From Paracoccus cavernae (GTDB taxonomy: Bacteria; Pseudomonadota; Alphaproteobacteria; Rhodobacterales; Rhodobacteraceae), in assembly GCA_030410095.1 (NCBI GenBank), contig JAUFRC010000001.1, forward strand, positions 3,118,501-3,182,500: DNA of 64,000 bases, written 5' to 3'. This document shows positions 1 through 8,874 of this stretch, in pieces. The notes beneath the pieces were generated by a model. The model did no database searches. It was given only the letters and a program-made list of their open reading frames with translations, and was not told the origin of the DNA. Numbering within the stretch: position 1 is the stretch's first letter; every line of letters begins with the position of its first letter. Made by a program: the position numbers and the translations under genes.

Positions 1-193
1 CGGCTACGCCTATCTTGATGCCGACGATTCCGAAAACGGTCTGGTTTACGGTATCGGCGGCGACTTCAAAGTCACCGAGCGCTTTGTTCTGGGCGCCGAA
101 TATACCCGCCACGACTTCGACGATGTCGGGAATGTCTCGGGTCTGGACCTGAAAGCCGACACGGTGCAGGTCCGCGCAAGCTTCCGCTTCTGA
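1..193 (+). CDS. Outer-membrane beta-barrel (porin-like) protein, C-terminal end
   Basis: Only the last 63 residues lie in the window; codons start at base 2. The peptide alternates polar and hydrophobic residues as beta strands do, contains a GADFKVTER-like turn and the strand FVLGAEYTRHDF, and ends RASFRF. A terminal phenylalanine in an amphipathic last strand is the signal recognised by the BAM machinery in outer-membrane proteins. It resembles the small OmpA/opacity-type barrels of Rhodobacteraceae. A strong terminator follows the stop. The exact family cannot be fixed from the fragment. Confidence 0.75.
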   Translation, partial: GYAYLDADDSENGLVYGIGGDFKVTERFVLGAEYTRHDFDDVGNVSGLDLKADTVQVRASFRF

Positions 194-218
194 TCAGCGG
201 TTCACGAGACTGAACGAG

Positions 219-250
219 AAAGGCAGCCCGAAAGGGCTGCCTTTTTCTTT
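219..250 (+). terminator. Rho-independent terminator after the porin gene
   Basis: A 9-bp perfect stem (AGGCAGCCC / GGGCTGCCT) with a GAAA tetraloop is followed directly by a run of T residues (CTTTTTCTTT). It lies 27 bases past the stop codon, a textbook intrinsic terminator. Confidence 0.9.
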
Positions 251-253
251 GAT

Positions 254-417
254 GCTGGCTGGCAAAGCCTAACTGGCGAATGCAGGCTGGCGGGCGGTGC
301 TGGCTGGGTCGGCTGGCTGGGGAAAGGCTTGCTGGCGATCGCGCGCTGGCTCTTTCCGGGGCTGGCTTTGCCGTGCTGGCTACCTTTTGCTGGCTACGTT
401 TTGCGTGCAGGCTTGGC
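254..417. repeat. Degenerate GCTGGC(T) repeat array
   Basis: The core GCTGGC or CTGGC recurs at about 254, 273, 286, 299, 312, 331, 345, 361, 375 and 389, with a variant GCTTGGCT at 411. Most spacings are 13-16 bases, with two of 19 and one of 22. The sequence between cores is not conserved. It fills the gap between the porin terminator and the convergent small gene ending at 430. Two more copies occur near 669-680. No protein frame convincingly explains it. It could be a degenerate tandem repeat or a binding array. Confidence 0.6.
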
Positions 418-429
418 TGCCGGGCCCGA

Positions 430-624
430 TTATTCGGCTGCGAACAGCGTCGCGTATTTGCCGCACCAATCGGTTTTCTGAACCGTCGGCCATACGCCTC
501 GGCCCTCTTCCTTCGGGGCGACCGGCGGATTGACGCGGCAAAGGCCCGCATCGGAGAGCTGGGCGGCAGCCTGAACGGCATGGTCTTCGTAATAGGCGCA
601 AGAGTTGCAAACGGCGTGGCTCAT
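430..624 (-). CDS. Small four-cysteine protein, probable metal/Fe-S binder
   Basis: This 64-residue protein has exactly four cysteines, at positions 6, 9, 29 and 54 (CNSC near the N terminus, LCR in the middle, WCGKY near the end). Such spacing is typical of small zinc or iron-sulfur proteins; I recall similar uncharacterised proteins in Rhodobacterales but cannot name a family. A good ribosome site (AGGAAG) precedes the ATG on the minus strand. There is no signal peptide or membrane segment, so it should be cytoplasmic. The gene stands alone, with the GCTGGC array downstream. Function is unknown. Confidence 0.65.
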   Translation of the reverse strand: MSHAVCNSCAYYEDHAVQAAAQLSDAGLCRVNPPVAPKEEGRGVWPTVQKTDWCGKYATLFAAE

Positions 625-990
625 CGGGACTTCCTGTCTGGCTGTTTCGGGACGACAGCTCGCTTGCAGGGATCGAAGAGCTGGCTGGCTGTGTTGGGGC
701 AGATATGGTCGGGTCGGACGATGAGGTCAATAAAAAAGATAATAAAAACAAATAGTTGAGTAGATTTCTCGGAGATTGAAAGCTGAGGAGAACGCTCGGA
801 AAAGCGAAAACCCTTATCCTTCCGCTGCTTGGCGGAATGGCCCTTCGGGTGCGGAAATGACCCAGAAAAACGCTTTCATGCCCGAGTGAAAAGCTCGGAA
901 CGCTAAAGCGCCACCTGATTGATTTCATGGGTTTTCCGGCGGGGCGCCATTCGCGGATCGCATCGAATCACCAAGTCTCCGGCCGATATG
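625..990. other. Intergenic region without a confident gene
   Basis: No frame here shows a recognisable protein or a convincing ribosome site. The part at 725-760 is unusually A-rich (runs of AAAAAA and AATAAAAAC) and could hold the promoter of the minus-strand small gene or a leader. Two further GCTGGCTGGCT copies lie near 669-680. Confidence 0.5.
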
Positions 991-1016
991 AAAAAGCGCC
1001 CGCGAAGGGGCGCTTT
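991..1016 (-). terminator. Terminator of trhO
   Basis: On the minus strand the sequence forms AAGCGCCC-CTTCG-CGGGCGCTT followed by TTT, 24 bases past the trhO stop. Stem and U-tract match an intrinsic terminator. Confidence 0.75.
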
Positions 1017-1039
1017 GACGGGCAGGCTGCGCAGGGCGC

Positions 1040-1922
1040 TTAAAGGGCGATCTCGCCGCGCTCGACCTGACGCTGGCGCTCGCGGAAACGGGCGCGGTCG
1101 GCCTCGGAATACTCGTCGGCGCAGCGGTGGCAGCAGACGCCGATCTCGAATTCGGGGCGCTGCTTGTCCTCGGCCGAAAGCGGGCGGCGGCAGGCGTGGC
1201 AGAGATCGTAATCACCTTGAACCAACCCGTGGCCAAGGCTGACGCGCTTGTCGAAAACGAAGCACTCACCCTGCCATTTGCTGTCCTCGGCGGGGACATC
1301 TTCAAGGTATTTCAGGATGCCGCCCTTGAGGTGGTAAACCTCGGGAATGCCCTCACCCAGCAGGAAGTTCGTCGATTTCTCGCAGCGGATGCCGCCAGTG
1401 CAGAACATCGCGATGCGCTTGTTGTGGAAACGATGGGCATTCTCGCGCCACCAATCCGGAAAGTCGCGGAAGCTTTTCGTGCCCGGATCGACCGCGCCGT
1501 CGAAAGTCCCGATCTCGACCTCGTAATCGTTGCGCGTGTCGATCACCGCGACATCGGGGGCGGAAATCAGCGCGTTCCAGTCCTTGGCCTCGACGTAATG
1601 GCCGACCGAGGCGGTCGGATCGACATCGGGCTGACCCATCGTGACGATCTCGCGCTTGAGGCGGACCTTCATGCGCGCGAAAGGCATCTCGGCGGCGGGG
1701 CTTTCCTTCCACTCGAGACCGGCGCAGCCGGGCAGGGCGCGGATATGGGCCAAGGCCGCATCGATTCCCGCGCGGCTGCCCGCGATCGTGCCGTTGATGC
1801 CCTCGGGGGCGATCAGCAGCGTGCCCTTGATCCCTGCCAAATCGCAGGCTTCCTGCAAGGGCCTTGCAGGGCGGCGGGTTCGGGGATCGGGTGAAATGGT
1901 AAAGTGCGGCGACGGTGAACAT
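1040..1922 (-). CDS. trhO: tRNA uridine(34) hydroxylase, rhodanese family (frameshifted)
   Basis: TrhO (YceA) hydroxylates the wobble uridine of tRNAs, the first step to cmo5U/mcmo5U, using O2 or prephenate-linked chemistry depending on species. The N-terminal ferredoxin-like part contains the [15 protein letters not shown] motif. The rhodanese domain follows with the active loop [10 protein letters not shown]. The C terminus carries CHACRRP and CCHRCADEY cysteine pairs. The start is the ATG at 1922 ([12 protein letters not shown], a typical family start). That segment is in a different frame from the rest; the join lies in the C-rich stretch at about 1857-1880 and probably reflects missing C bases. 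It is monocistronic and divergent from pncA. Confidence 0.85.
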
Positions 1923-2042
1923 GGCTGCCGCTTGCCTCAAGATCGCGTCGGGATCAAGTAAACTCGGCTGCAGTCGCAGCAAATTGCTTGCAGCCCCTGA
2001 CAAAAACCGCGAACCTGACGACCGGATTTGAGGGAGGACGCC

Positions 2043-2639
2043 GTGGCCAGGGCCTTGATCGTTATCGATATGCAGGTGGATTTCTGCCCCGGAGGCGCGC
2101 TTGCCGTCACCGGAGGCGACGAGATCATTGCGCCGATCAATGCGCTGATGGCGGATTTCGACGCGGTGGTTCTGACGCAGGACTGGCATCCCGCCGATCA
2201 CGCGAGTTTTGCCGACAACCATGCGGGTGCGGCGCCCTTCACTGTCACCGAGATGGATTACGGCCCGCAGGTCCTGTGGCCGCGCCATTGCGTGATCGGC
2301 ACGGGAGGCGCGGAATTTCACGCCGATCTGGTCACGACAAGCGCCGATCTGGTGCTGCGCAAGGGGTTTCGTGCCGGCATCGACAGCTATTCCTCGTTCT
2401 TCGAGAACGACCACAAGACGCCCACCGGCCTTGCGGGCTATCTGCGCGAACGCGGCCTGAGCGATCTGAGCTTCGTGGGCCTCGCCCATGATTTCTGCGT
2501 CGCGTGGTCGGCGATCGATGCGGTCAAACTGGGTTTTTCCGCAACCGTTATTGAATCCGCCTGCCGCGCCATCGATCTCGACGGCTCGCTGGAACAGGCG
2601 CGGCTGAGCATGAATGCGGCAGGAGTAATACTCGCATGA
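2043..2639 (+). CDS. pncA: Nicotinamidase
   Basis: PncA hydrolyses nicotinamide to nicotinate and ammonia in the cytoplasm, the entry step of NAD salvage. The protein starts with [15 protein letters not shown], which carries the catalytic Asp. Metal-binding Asp/His residues sit in the [12 protein letters not shown] segment. The nucleophilic Cys is in [13 protein letters not shown] chose the GTG at 2043 because AGGGAGG lies just upstream; the earlier TTG at 2028 overlaps that ribosome site. The stop overlaps the pncB start (ATGA), so the two enzymes of consecutive steps are translationally coupled. The length, 198 residues, is normal. Confidence 0.92.
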   Translation: MARALIVIDMQVDFCPGGALAVTGGDEIIAPINALMADFDAVVLTQDWHPADHASFADNHAGAAPFTVTEMDYGPQVLWPRHCVIGTGGAEFHADLVTTSADLVLRKGFRAGIDSYSSFFENDHKTPTGLAGYLRERGLSDLSFVGLAHDFCVAWSAIDAVKLGFSATVIESACRAIDLDGSLEQARLSMNAAGVILA

Positions 2640-3945
2640 TGATCCCGACCGTCGATATTGCGACGCGCGTTTACAACCACAAATGGAAGATCGATCCGAT
2701 CGTGCGTTCGCTGATCGATACCGACTTCTACAAGCTCTTGATGTGCCAGTCGGTCTTTCGCAACAGCCCCGATACGACGGTCACGTTCAGCCTGATCAAC
2801 CGCTCGAAATCGGTTCGGCTTGCCGATCTCATCGACGAGGGCGAGTTGCGCGAGCAGCTCGACCATGTGCGCGGCCTGTCGCTGACGCGCGGCGAAAGCA
2901 CATGGCTGCGCGGCAATACGTTCTACGGCAAACGCCAGATGTTCCGCCCCGATTTCATGGAGTTTCTCGAGAACCTGCGTCTGCCCGCCTATCAGCTGGA
3001 AAAGCGCGACGGCCAATACGAGCTGACCTTTGAAGGAAATGGCCCGAGGTCATGCTGTGGGAAATCCCCGCCTTGGCGATCATCATGGAGCTGCGCTCGC
3101 GCGCGGTTCTCAAGGATATGGGCCGCTTCGAGCTGCAGGTGCTTTACGCGCGCGGCATGGCGCGGCTGTGGGAAAAGATCGAGGAATTGCGCAAGCTCGG
3201 CCCCGATCTGCGCATCGCCGATTTCGGCACCCGCCGCCGTCACAGCTTTTTGTGGCAGGATTGGTGCGTGCAGGCCATGGTCGAGGGCTTGGGCGACGAG
3301 CGTTTTATCGGCACCTCGAACTGCCTGATCGCCATGCGCCGCGATATCGAGGCGATCGGCACCAATGCGCATGAATTGCCGATGGTCTATGCCGCATTGG
3401 CCAAGAACGATGCCGAATTGCAGCAGGCGCCCTATAAAGTGCTCGCCGATTGGCACGAAGAGCATGACGGCATGCTGCGTATCATCCTTCCCGATACCTA
3501 CGGCACCAAGCATTTCCTTGATCACGCCCCCGATTGGCTGGCGGGTTGGACCGGCATCCGCATCGACAGCGGCGATCCGGCCGAGGGTGCCGAAACCGCG
3601 ATTGCCTGGTGGAAAAGTCGTGGCGAGGACCCGCGCGAGAAGCTGATCATCTTCTCCGACGGGCTGGATGTCGCCAAGATGCACGAGCTTTTCGCCCGCT
3701 TCCACGGCCGCGTCAAAGTCAGCTTCGGCTGGGGCACGCTTTTGACCAACGACTTCCGCGGTCTGGTGCCGGGCGACGGGCTCGCGCCGTTCTCGCTGGT
3801 GTGCAAGGCGGTTGCCGCGAACGGCGTGCCGACGGTGAAACTGTCGGACAATCCCGAAAAGGCGACCGGCCCGCAGGATCTGATCGAACATTACAAGAAG
3901 GTCTTCGAGATCGGCGCGCAAAAGCGCATCACGGTCGAGGTTTAG
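2636..3945 (+). CDS. pncB: Nicotinate phosphoribosyltransferase (frameshifted)
   Basis: PncB converts nicotinate plus PRPP to nicotinate mononucleotide, the step after PncA. The N-terminal part has [11 protein letters not shown], the C-terminal part [13 protein letters not shown] and the phosphate-binding [12 protein letters not shown]. About residue 134 the frame breaks near 3040: the text reads GAAGGAAATGG where GAAGGAAAATGG would give the expected [17 protein letters not shown]. One A is therefore missing from an A run. With this base restored the protein has about 436 residues, the family length. It begins inside the pncA stop and ends before a convergent terminator shared with nadE. Confidence 0.9.
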
Positions 3946-3984
3946 GCGGCGCGCAGCCACTTGGTCCCTTGATCGGAAAACAAG

Positions 3985-4012
3985 AACGCGGCGCGTGATG
4001 CGCCGCGTTTTT
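3985..4012. terminator. Terminator between convergent pncB and nadE
   Basis: A 9-bp perfect stem ACGCGGCGC / GCGCCGCGT with loop GTGAT is followed on the plus strand by TTTTTC. It serves pncB directly and may also stop nadE transcripts from the other side. Confidence 0.85.
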
Positions 4013-4029
4013 CGTTGATGGGGAAGGGT

Positions 4030-5699
4030 TCAGGCCTTGTCGCGCCAGCGGTTGACCAAAGGATAGCGGCGGTCGAGCCAGAAGGCCTTGCGCGAGATCC
4101 GCGGGCCGGGGGCCGCCTGATAGCGTTTCCATTCGCTGGCATAGAGCAGGCCCTGAACCTTCAGAACCACCTCGGGCTCGTGCCCCATCGCCACGATTTC
4201 CTTGACGGACAGGTCACGCTCGACCAGCCCGTCGAGGATCGCGTCCAGCACCTCGTAGGGCGGCAGGCTGTCCTGGTCCTTCTGGTCGGGGCGCAGCTCG
4301 GCCGAAGGCGGCTTGGAGATGATGCGCGGGGTGATGACCTCGCCCGATTTGCCCTTCATCCAGTCGCGGTGATTGGCATTGCGCCAGCGGCAGGTCTCGA
4401 AAACGCGGGTTTTATAAAGATCCTTGATCGGATTATAGCCGCCCGCCATATCGCCGTAGATCGTGGAATAGCCGACCGCGACCTCGGATTTGTTGCCGGT
4501 GGTCAACAAAAGCCCGCCGAATTTGTTCGACAGCGCCATCAGCAGCACGCCGCGCAGGCGGGACTGGATGTTTTCCTCGGTCAGATCGGGCTTGGTGCCG
4601 GCCATCAGATGCGCCAAAGCGCCATCGACCGCATCGCGCGCGCCGTCGATGCGCACGGTCTCGATGCGGATGCCCAGACGGTTGGCGCAATCGCTCGCGT
4701 CCTCGAGGCTTTCAGCCGAGGTATATTCGCTCGGCAGCATGACACAGAGGACGTTTTCAGGCCCCAAAGCATCGGCCGCAATCGTCGCGACCAGCGCGGA
4801 ATCGATCCCGCCCGACATGCCCAGAAGCGCGGTCTTGAAGCCCGATTTGCGCATGTAGTCGCGCAGGCCTTCGGTCATGGCGCGGTAATCTTGCTCCCAT
4901 TCATCGGGCTGATGCGCCATCTCGCCCTTTTCGGCACGCCAGCCCGAGGGGTGCGGACGAAATCGACATGGGTGACGATCTCGTCGAAAGGCGCAAGCTG
5001 CATGACCTTGTCGACGCCGCCGCTCTCGCCGGGGTTCAGGACAAAGCTCGCGCCATCGTAAAGCTGGTCGTCCTGCCCGCCCACCGCATTGAGGTAAACC
5101 GCCGGCAGGCCGGTCTCGACCACGCGCGAGACGATATGCGTCATGCGCAGGTCAAGCTTGCTTCGGTGATAGGGGCTGCCGTTCGGGATCAGCAGGATCT
5201 CGGCGCCGGTTTCGGCAAGGGTCTCGGAGACCTCGGGCCACCAGCTGTCCTCGCAGATCGGGCTGCCGATGCGTAGGGGCCCGATGCGGTAGGGGCCCGA
5301 TACCGGACCCGCATCGAAAAGGCGCATCTCGTCGAAAAGCTGCTGATGGGGCAGATCGTGTTTGAGAACGCGCGCCACGACCTTGCCGCCCTGCAAGATC
5401 CAGAACGCGTTGTAAAGCTTGCCACCGTCGCGCCACGGCCCGCCGATCCCGATCGCGGGACCAACGGCGCAATCCTTGGCGAGCTGGACCAGATGGGCCT
5501 CGGCATCGGCGGTGAAGGCGGCTTTGAGGACCAGATCCTGCGTCTGGTAGCCGGTGATGAACATCTCGGGCAAAGCCAGCATGTCGGCACCGGCGGCCTT
5601 GGCTGCGGCAAAAGCCTCTCGGGCCTTGCGGGCATTGCCGTCCAGATCGCCGACTGTGGGGTTCAGCTGTCCCAAAGTGATGCGGAAACGATCGGTCAT
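4030..5699 (-). CDS. nadE: Glutamine-dependent NAD+ synthetase (frameshifted)
   Basis: NadE amidates nicotinate adenine dinucleotide to NAD+, the last step for both salvage and de novo synthesis. It is a two-domain type: an N-terminal nitrilase-like glutaminase (Glu in LPEMFITGYQ, Lys in LKHDLPH, Cys in PICEDSWWPE) and a C-terminal ATP-pyrophosphatase synthetase with SGGIDSALVATIA. The ATG at 5699 (MTDRFRITLGQ) is the natural start. The domains are in different frames, joined near 4950, where adding one C (CCC to CCCC in FVRTP-SGWRAEKGE) restores a protein of about 556 residues. It converges on pncA-pncB, so the NAD genes form one neighbourhood. Confidence 0.92.
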
Positions 5700-5851
5700 C
5701 GCGCTCTCCCTGTCTTGTCCCCTGCGTTGATAGGCGAGCGGAGACAAAAGGAAAAGTCGGGCTTTGCGCCTTGCCCTGCAATAGGTTAAACCCGATCAAA
5801 ACCCGCCCGGAAAACGGGCGGATCGAACGCAGGCAAACCGGAGGCAGGGCG

Positions 5852-7312
5852 ATGAGGGCAGTAATTGCCGCCACGGCGATTTTTCTGGCAGGCGTAGGCC
5901 TTGCCGGAGCAGAGACCGTCATCACCAAGCAATATGACGACGGTGGCGTCTACGAGGGGACCTTCCGCAACGGGCGCCAGCATGGGCGCGGGACCTACAA
6001 ACTCCCCAACGGATATGAATACAGCGGCGATTGGGTCGAGGGCGAGATCCTCGGTCAGGGCAAAGCGACCTTCCCCAACGGCTCGGTCTACGAGGGCAGC
6101 TTTTCCAAGGGCAAGCCCCACGGCAAGGGCAAGATCGTCTATGCCGACGGCGGCACCTTCGAGGGCGACTGGCTCGAGGGCGAGATCACGGGCGAGGGCG
6201 TGGCCCATTACGCCAACGGCTCGGTCTATACCGGCGGTTTCCTGCGCGCGCTGCACAACGGCAAGGGCGTTCTGACCCAACCCAACGGCTACCGTTATGA
6301 GGGCGACTGGAAGGCGGGCGTCAAGGAAGGGCGCGGCAAAATCACCTATCCCGACGGCGCGATCTACGAGGGCGACATGCTCGCCAACCAGCGCGCCGGT
6401 CGCGGCAAGCTGACCATGCCGGACGGTCTGTCCTACGAGGGAGGCTGGGCGGCGGGCCAGATGAGCGGTGACGGCAAGCTCGTGCAGGCCACCGGCGACA
6501 CCTATCAGGGCCGGATGGTCAACGGCAAACGTCAGGGCGCGGGCGTCGCGGTCTACAAGAACGGTGATCGCTACGAGGGCGGTTTCCGCGACGACAAGCG
6601 CGACGGCAAAGGCGTTTTCACCGGCACCGACGGTTATATCTACGACGGCGACTGGGTGCAGGGCCGGATGGAGGGGATGGGGCTCATCACCTATCCCGAC
6701 GGCTCGACCTATGACGGAGCCTTGCGCAACGACCTGCCCGACGGGCGCGGCCTGATCACCTATCCCGATGGCGCGACCTATGAGGGCGATTGGTCCGAAG
6801 GCGTGATCAATGGTCAGGGCGTTGCCAAATATGCCAACGGGCTGACCTATGAGGGCGGTTTCCAGAACGCCCGCAACGAAGGTCAGGGCCGCATGGTCTA
6901 TCCCGACGGCTATGTCTACAACGGCAGCTGGCGCGAGGGCCAGCGTCATGGCGAAGGCCAGGCCACCTATCCCGACGGCACGACCTATGACGGCAATTTC
7001 GTCGGCGGGCTGCGCGAAGGCAAAGGCCGCCTGATCACACCCGACGGCTTCCGCTACGAGGGCGGCTGGAAAGCCGGCGAAATCGACGGCGAGGGCACCG
7101 CCACCTATGCCAACGGCGACACCTATACCGGCAATTTCGTCGCCGGAAAGCGTCAGGGCACCGGCGTGATGCGCTATGCGACAGGACAGGTCGCCTCGGG
7201 CGAGTGGAGCGACAACCGCCTCTCCAAACCCGCGGAAGGCGCCGAAGCCATCGAGGGCGGGCAGCCCGCAACCCCCGACGGCACCGTTCCCGCCGAACCT
7301 GCGACGAACTGA
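5852..7312 (+). CDS. Secreted protein made almost entirely of MORN repeats
   Basis: The protein begins with a signal peptide (MRAVIAATAIFLAGVGLAGA, likely cleaved before ET) and then consists of about 18 tandem 23-residue MORN repeats of the pattern YEGxxxxGxxxGxGxxxYxxG. It ends with a short unstructured Pro/Ala/Glu tail. At the DNA level this is a 69-base periodicity with no frameshift. MORN repeats form a twisted beta sheet and often bind lipids or proteins; no catalytic domain is attached here. The ATG at 5852 is chosen because GGAGGCAG lies seven bases upstream and the signal peptide starts there. It is monocistronic, divergent from nadE. The role is unknown, probably periplasmic or envelope scaffolding. 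Confidence 0.85.
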   Translation: MRAVIAATAIFLAGVGLAGAETVITKQYDDGGVYEGTFRNGRQHGRGTYKLPNGYEYSGDWVEGEILGQGKATFPNGSVYEGSFSKGKPHGKGKIVYADGGTFEGDWLEGEITGEGVAHYANGSVYTGGFLRALHNGKGVLTQPNGYRYEGDWKAGVKEGRGKITYPDGAIYEGDMLANQRAGRGKLTMPDGLSYEGGWAAGQMSGDGKLVQATGDTYQGRMVNGKRQGAGVAVYKNGDRYEGGFRDDKRDGKGVFTGTDGYIYDGDWVQGRMEGMGLITYPDGSTYDGALRNDLPDGRGLITYPDGATYEGDWSEGVINGQGVAKYANGLTYEGGFQNARNEGQGRMVYPDGYVYNGSWREGQRHGEGQATYPDGTTYDGNFVGGLREGKGRLITPDGFRYEGGWKAGEIDGEGTATYANGDTYTGNFVAGKRQGTGVMRYATGQVASGEWSDNRLSKPAEGAEAIEGGQPATPDGTVPAEPATN

Positions 7313-7320
7313 CCTCAAAG

Positions 7321-7384
7321 CTTTCTCCGGAATGAAAATACCCCCTTGGCCAGCGCCGCAGGGGGTATTTTCATTCCGAGAAAG
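7321..7384. terminator. Long inverted repeat between convergent genes
   Basis: A perfect 17-bp inverted repeat (GGAATGAAAATACCCCC and its complement) surrounds a 15-base loop. With one bulged C it extends to 24 bp (CTTTCTC ... GAGAAAG). It sits exactly between the convergent MORN and nitrilase genes, so a bidirectional terminator is likely, although the T-rich part is inside the stem. It resembles GGGTATTTT-containing 3-prime elements that I recall as common in Rhodobacteraceae genomes. Confidence 0.65.
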
Positions 7385-7427
7385 CGTCGTCAGGCGGGCG
7401 CGGGGGCACCCTTTGCGCGGTCCCGTG

Positions 7428-8297
7428 TCAGATCACCTTGCTCAAGGCGCTTTCGGGCCAATGGGCGAAGGGCAGGACGCGGCCGTCGGCGCGGCTTTGT
7501 GCGACCTTGGCCAGATCGACCTCCGCCTTGATCCATTCGGGGCGGTCGAGCCTGCCCTCGGCGATAATCCCGCTTTCGGGCCAGAGCCCGTCCGGCGGGG
7601 CATAGATTGCCGCGATGCCGCGGTTCTCGTCGATGGCGGGGTTCCAGTCGACATTGCCCACGGTCGGGGATTGCACGACGACGCATTGCGATTCCAGCGC
7701 CCGCGCCATGGCCCCGATCCTGACGCGGTTGAATCCCGCGATCGTGTCGGTGCAAGAGGGCACAAGGATGATTTCCGCACCGGCCTCGGCAAGCGCGCGG
7801 CCCAAAAGCGGGAATTCGCCGTCATAGCAGATCAGAATACCGATCTTGCCGACGGCCGTGTCGAAAAGGCGCAGGCCGGGCGCGCCGACCACATCCCAAT
7901 CCTCGCGCTCGAAACGGGTCATGACCTGTTTGTCCTGATGCCCGATCCTTCCTTGGGGGCCGAACAGCACCGCGCGGTTGACGGGGCGTTTCGCGGGATC
8001 GGGCAAGGCCGGACCGGAGGCCGCGAGGATATGGAGGTCGAAGCGCCGCGCGAGATCCGCGTGAAGGCGGTCGCGGGCTTCTTCGTGGCGGGCGACTTCG
8101 TGCAGGCTCGCCTCGAGGTCGGCGGCGATTGCGGTGCCGCCGAGCGAGGCCAGCTCCATCGCGCCATATTCCGGAAAGACCAGCAGGTCGCAATCGGATG
8201 CCGCCTCGACCCAGCGGGTGATCTTGGCCTCGTAATCGGAGAAACTGTCGAACCAGTCGAAATCATAGGCCGAGGTTGCGATTTTGACTTTGGTCAC
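7428..8297 (-). CDS. Carbon-nitrogen hydrolase (nitrilase superfamily)
   Basis: This intact 289-residue protein carries the nitrilase-fold triad: Glu in VFPEYGAMELA, Lys in GHQDKQVMTRFE and Cys in ILICYDGEFPLLGRAL. Members hydrolyse amides or carbamoyl compounds; the substrate cannot be read from the sequence. The GTG at 8297 is the likely start because it overlaps the stop of the upstream acetyltransferase gene (GTGA) and the sequence VTKVKIATSAYDFDW resembles family N termini. It is the last gene of a three-gene coupled set with the GNAT and SnoaL-like proteins. Confidence 0.85.
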   Translation of the reverse strand: MTKVKIATSAYDFDWFDSFSDYEAKITRWVEAASDCDLLVFPEYGAMELASLGGTAIAADLEASLHEVARHEEARDRLHADLARRFDLHILAASGPALPDPAKRPVNRAVLFGPQGRIGHQDKQVMTRFEREDWDVVGAPGLRLFDTAVGKIGILICYDGEFPLLGRALAEAGAEIILVPSCTDTIAGFNRVRIGAMARALESQCVVVQSPTVGNVDWNPAIDENRGIAAIYAPPDGLWPESGIIAEGRLDRPEWIKAEVDLAKVAQSRADGRVLPFAHWPESALSKVI

Positions 8298-8874
8298 AGC
8301 GTTTTCATCCAGAATTGCAGGGGTTTGCGCGTGCAGTGATCCTCGCCGATGTCTTTCCAGTCGAATTCGGCGATCACGCCGGGCAGTTCGGCATAGCCGC
8401 GCTTTTGCCAAAAGCCATCAAGCGGGCGATAGTTTGCGGGGCGGGCAGGGTGGTCCTTGGGGCGCATCACGCTGCAAAAGGCCGAATAGCGGCGGCCAAG
8501 TGCGCGGGCCTGCGCCTCGCGGCCGTCGAAGAAGGCATGGCCCAGACCGTGGCCGCGATAATCGGGCAGCAGGACCGATTCCGCGCAGTAGAAGATCTGT
8601 TCCAGAGGCTCGGGCCGGATCGCGAAGGCTGCCGCGAAATCTTCGGCGTGGTCCTCCATCGGGGCGCCGGTCGAGGCGCCGATCATGCGCGCGCCGTCAT
8701 AGGCCGCGACCACCACCGCCCCGGGGATTGATAGGCCTTGAGGTAGTCGCGTTCGTAATCGGGATCGCCGTCGTAGAGATAGGGCCAGTCGCGAAAGACC
8801 GTGATGCGCAGCCGTGCCAGATCATCCAGCACGGCGGCAACGGCCTCTCCGGTGAGGACCCGCGTCTCGATCAT
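8294..8874 (-). CDS. GNAT-family N-acetyltransferase (frameshifted)
   Basis: The acetyl-CoA binding motif is visible as LLPDYRGHGLGHAFFDGRE (pattern RGxGxG). The protein starts MIETRVLTGEAVAAVLDDLA and ends WMKTL. The frame breaks near 8720, where CCCC should be CCCCC to read QSPGAVVVAAYDGARMIG; with it the length is about 193 residues. The start ATG overlaps the SnoaL-like stop (ATGA) and its stop overlaps the nitrilase GTG, so all three are translationally coupled. The acetylated substrate is unknown; pairing with a nitrilase hints at handling of an amide or amine metabolite. Confidence 0.8.

Noticed and set aside
5786..7318. A 510-codon open frame on the minus strand, opposite the MORN gene
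   Set aside because: It is the mirror of a 69-base repeat with strong codon bias, has no ribosome site or family, and the plus strand carries a signal peptide and clear MORN pattern.
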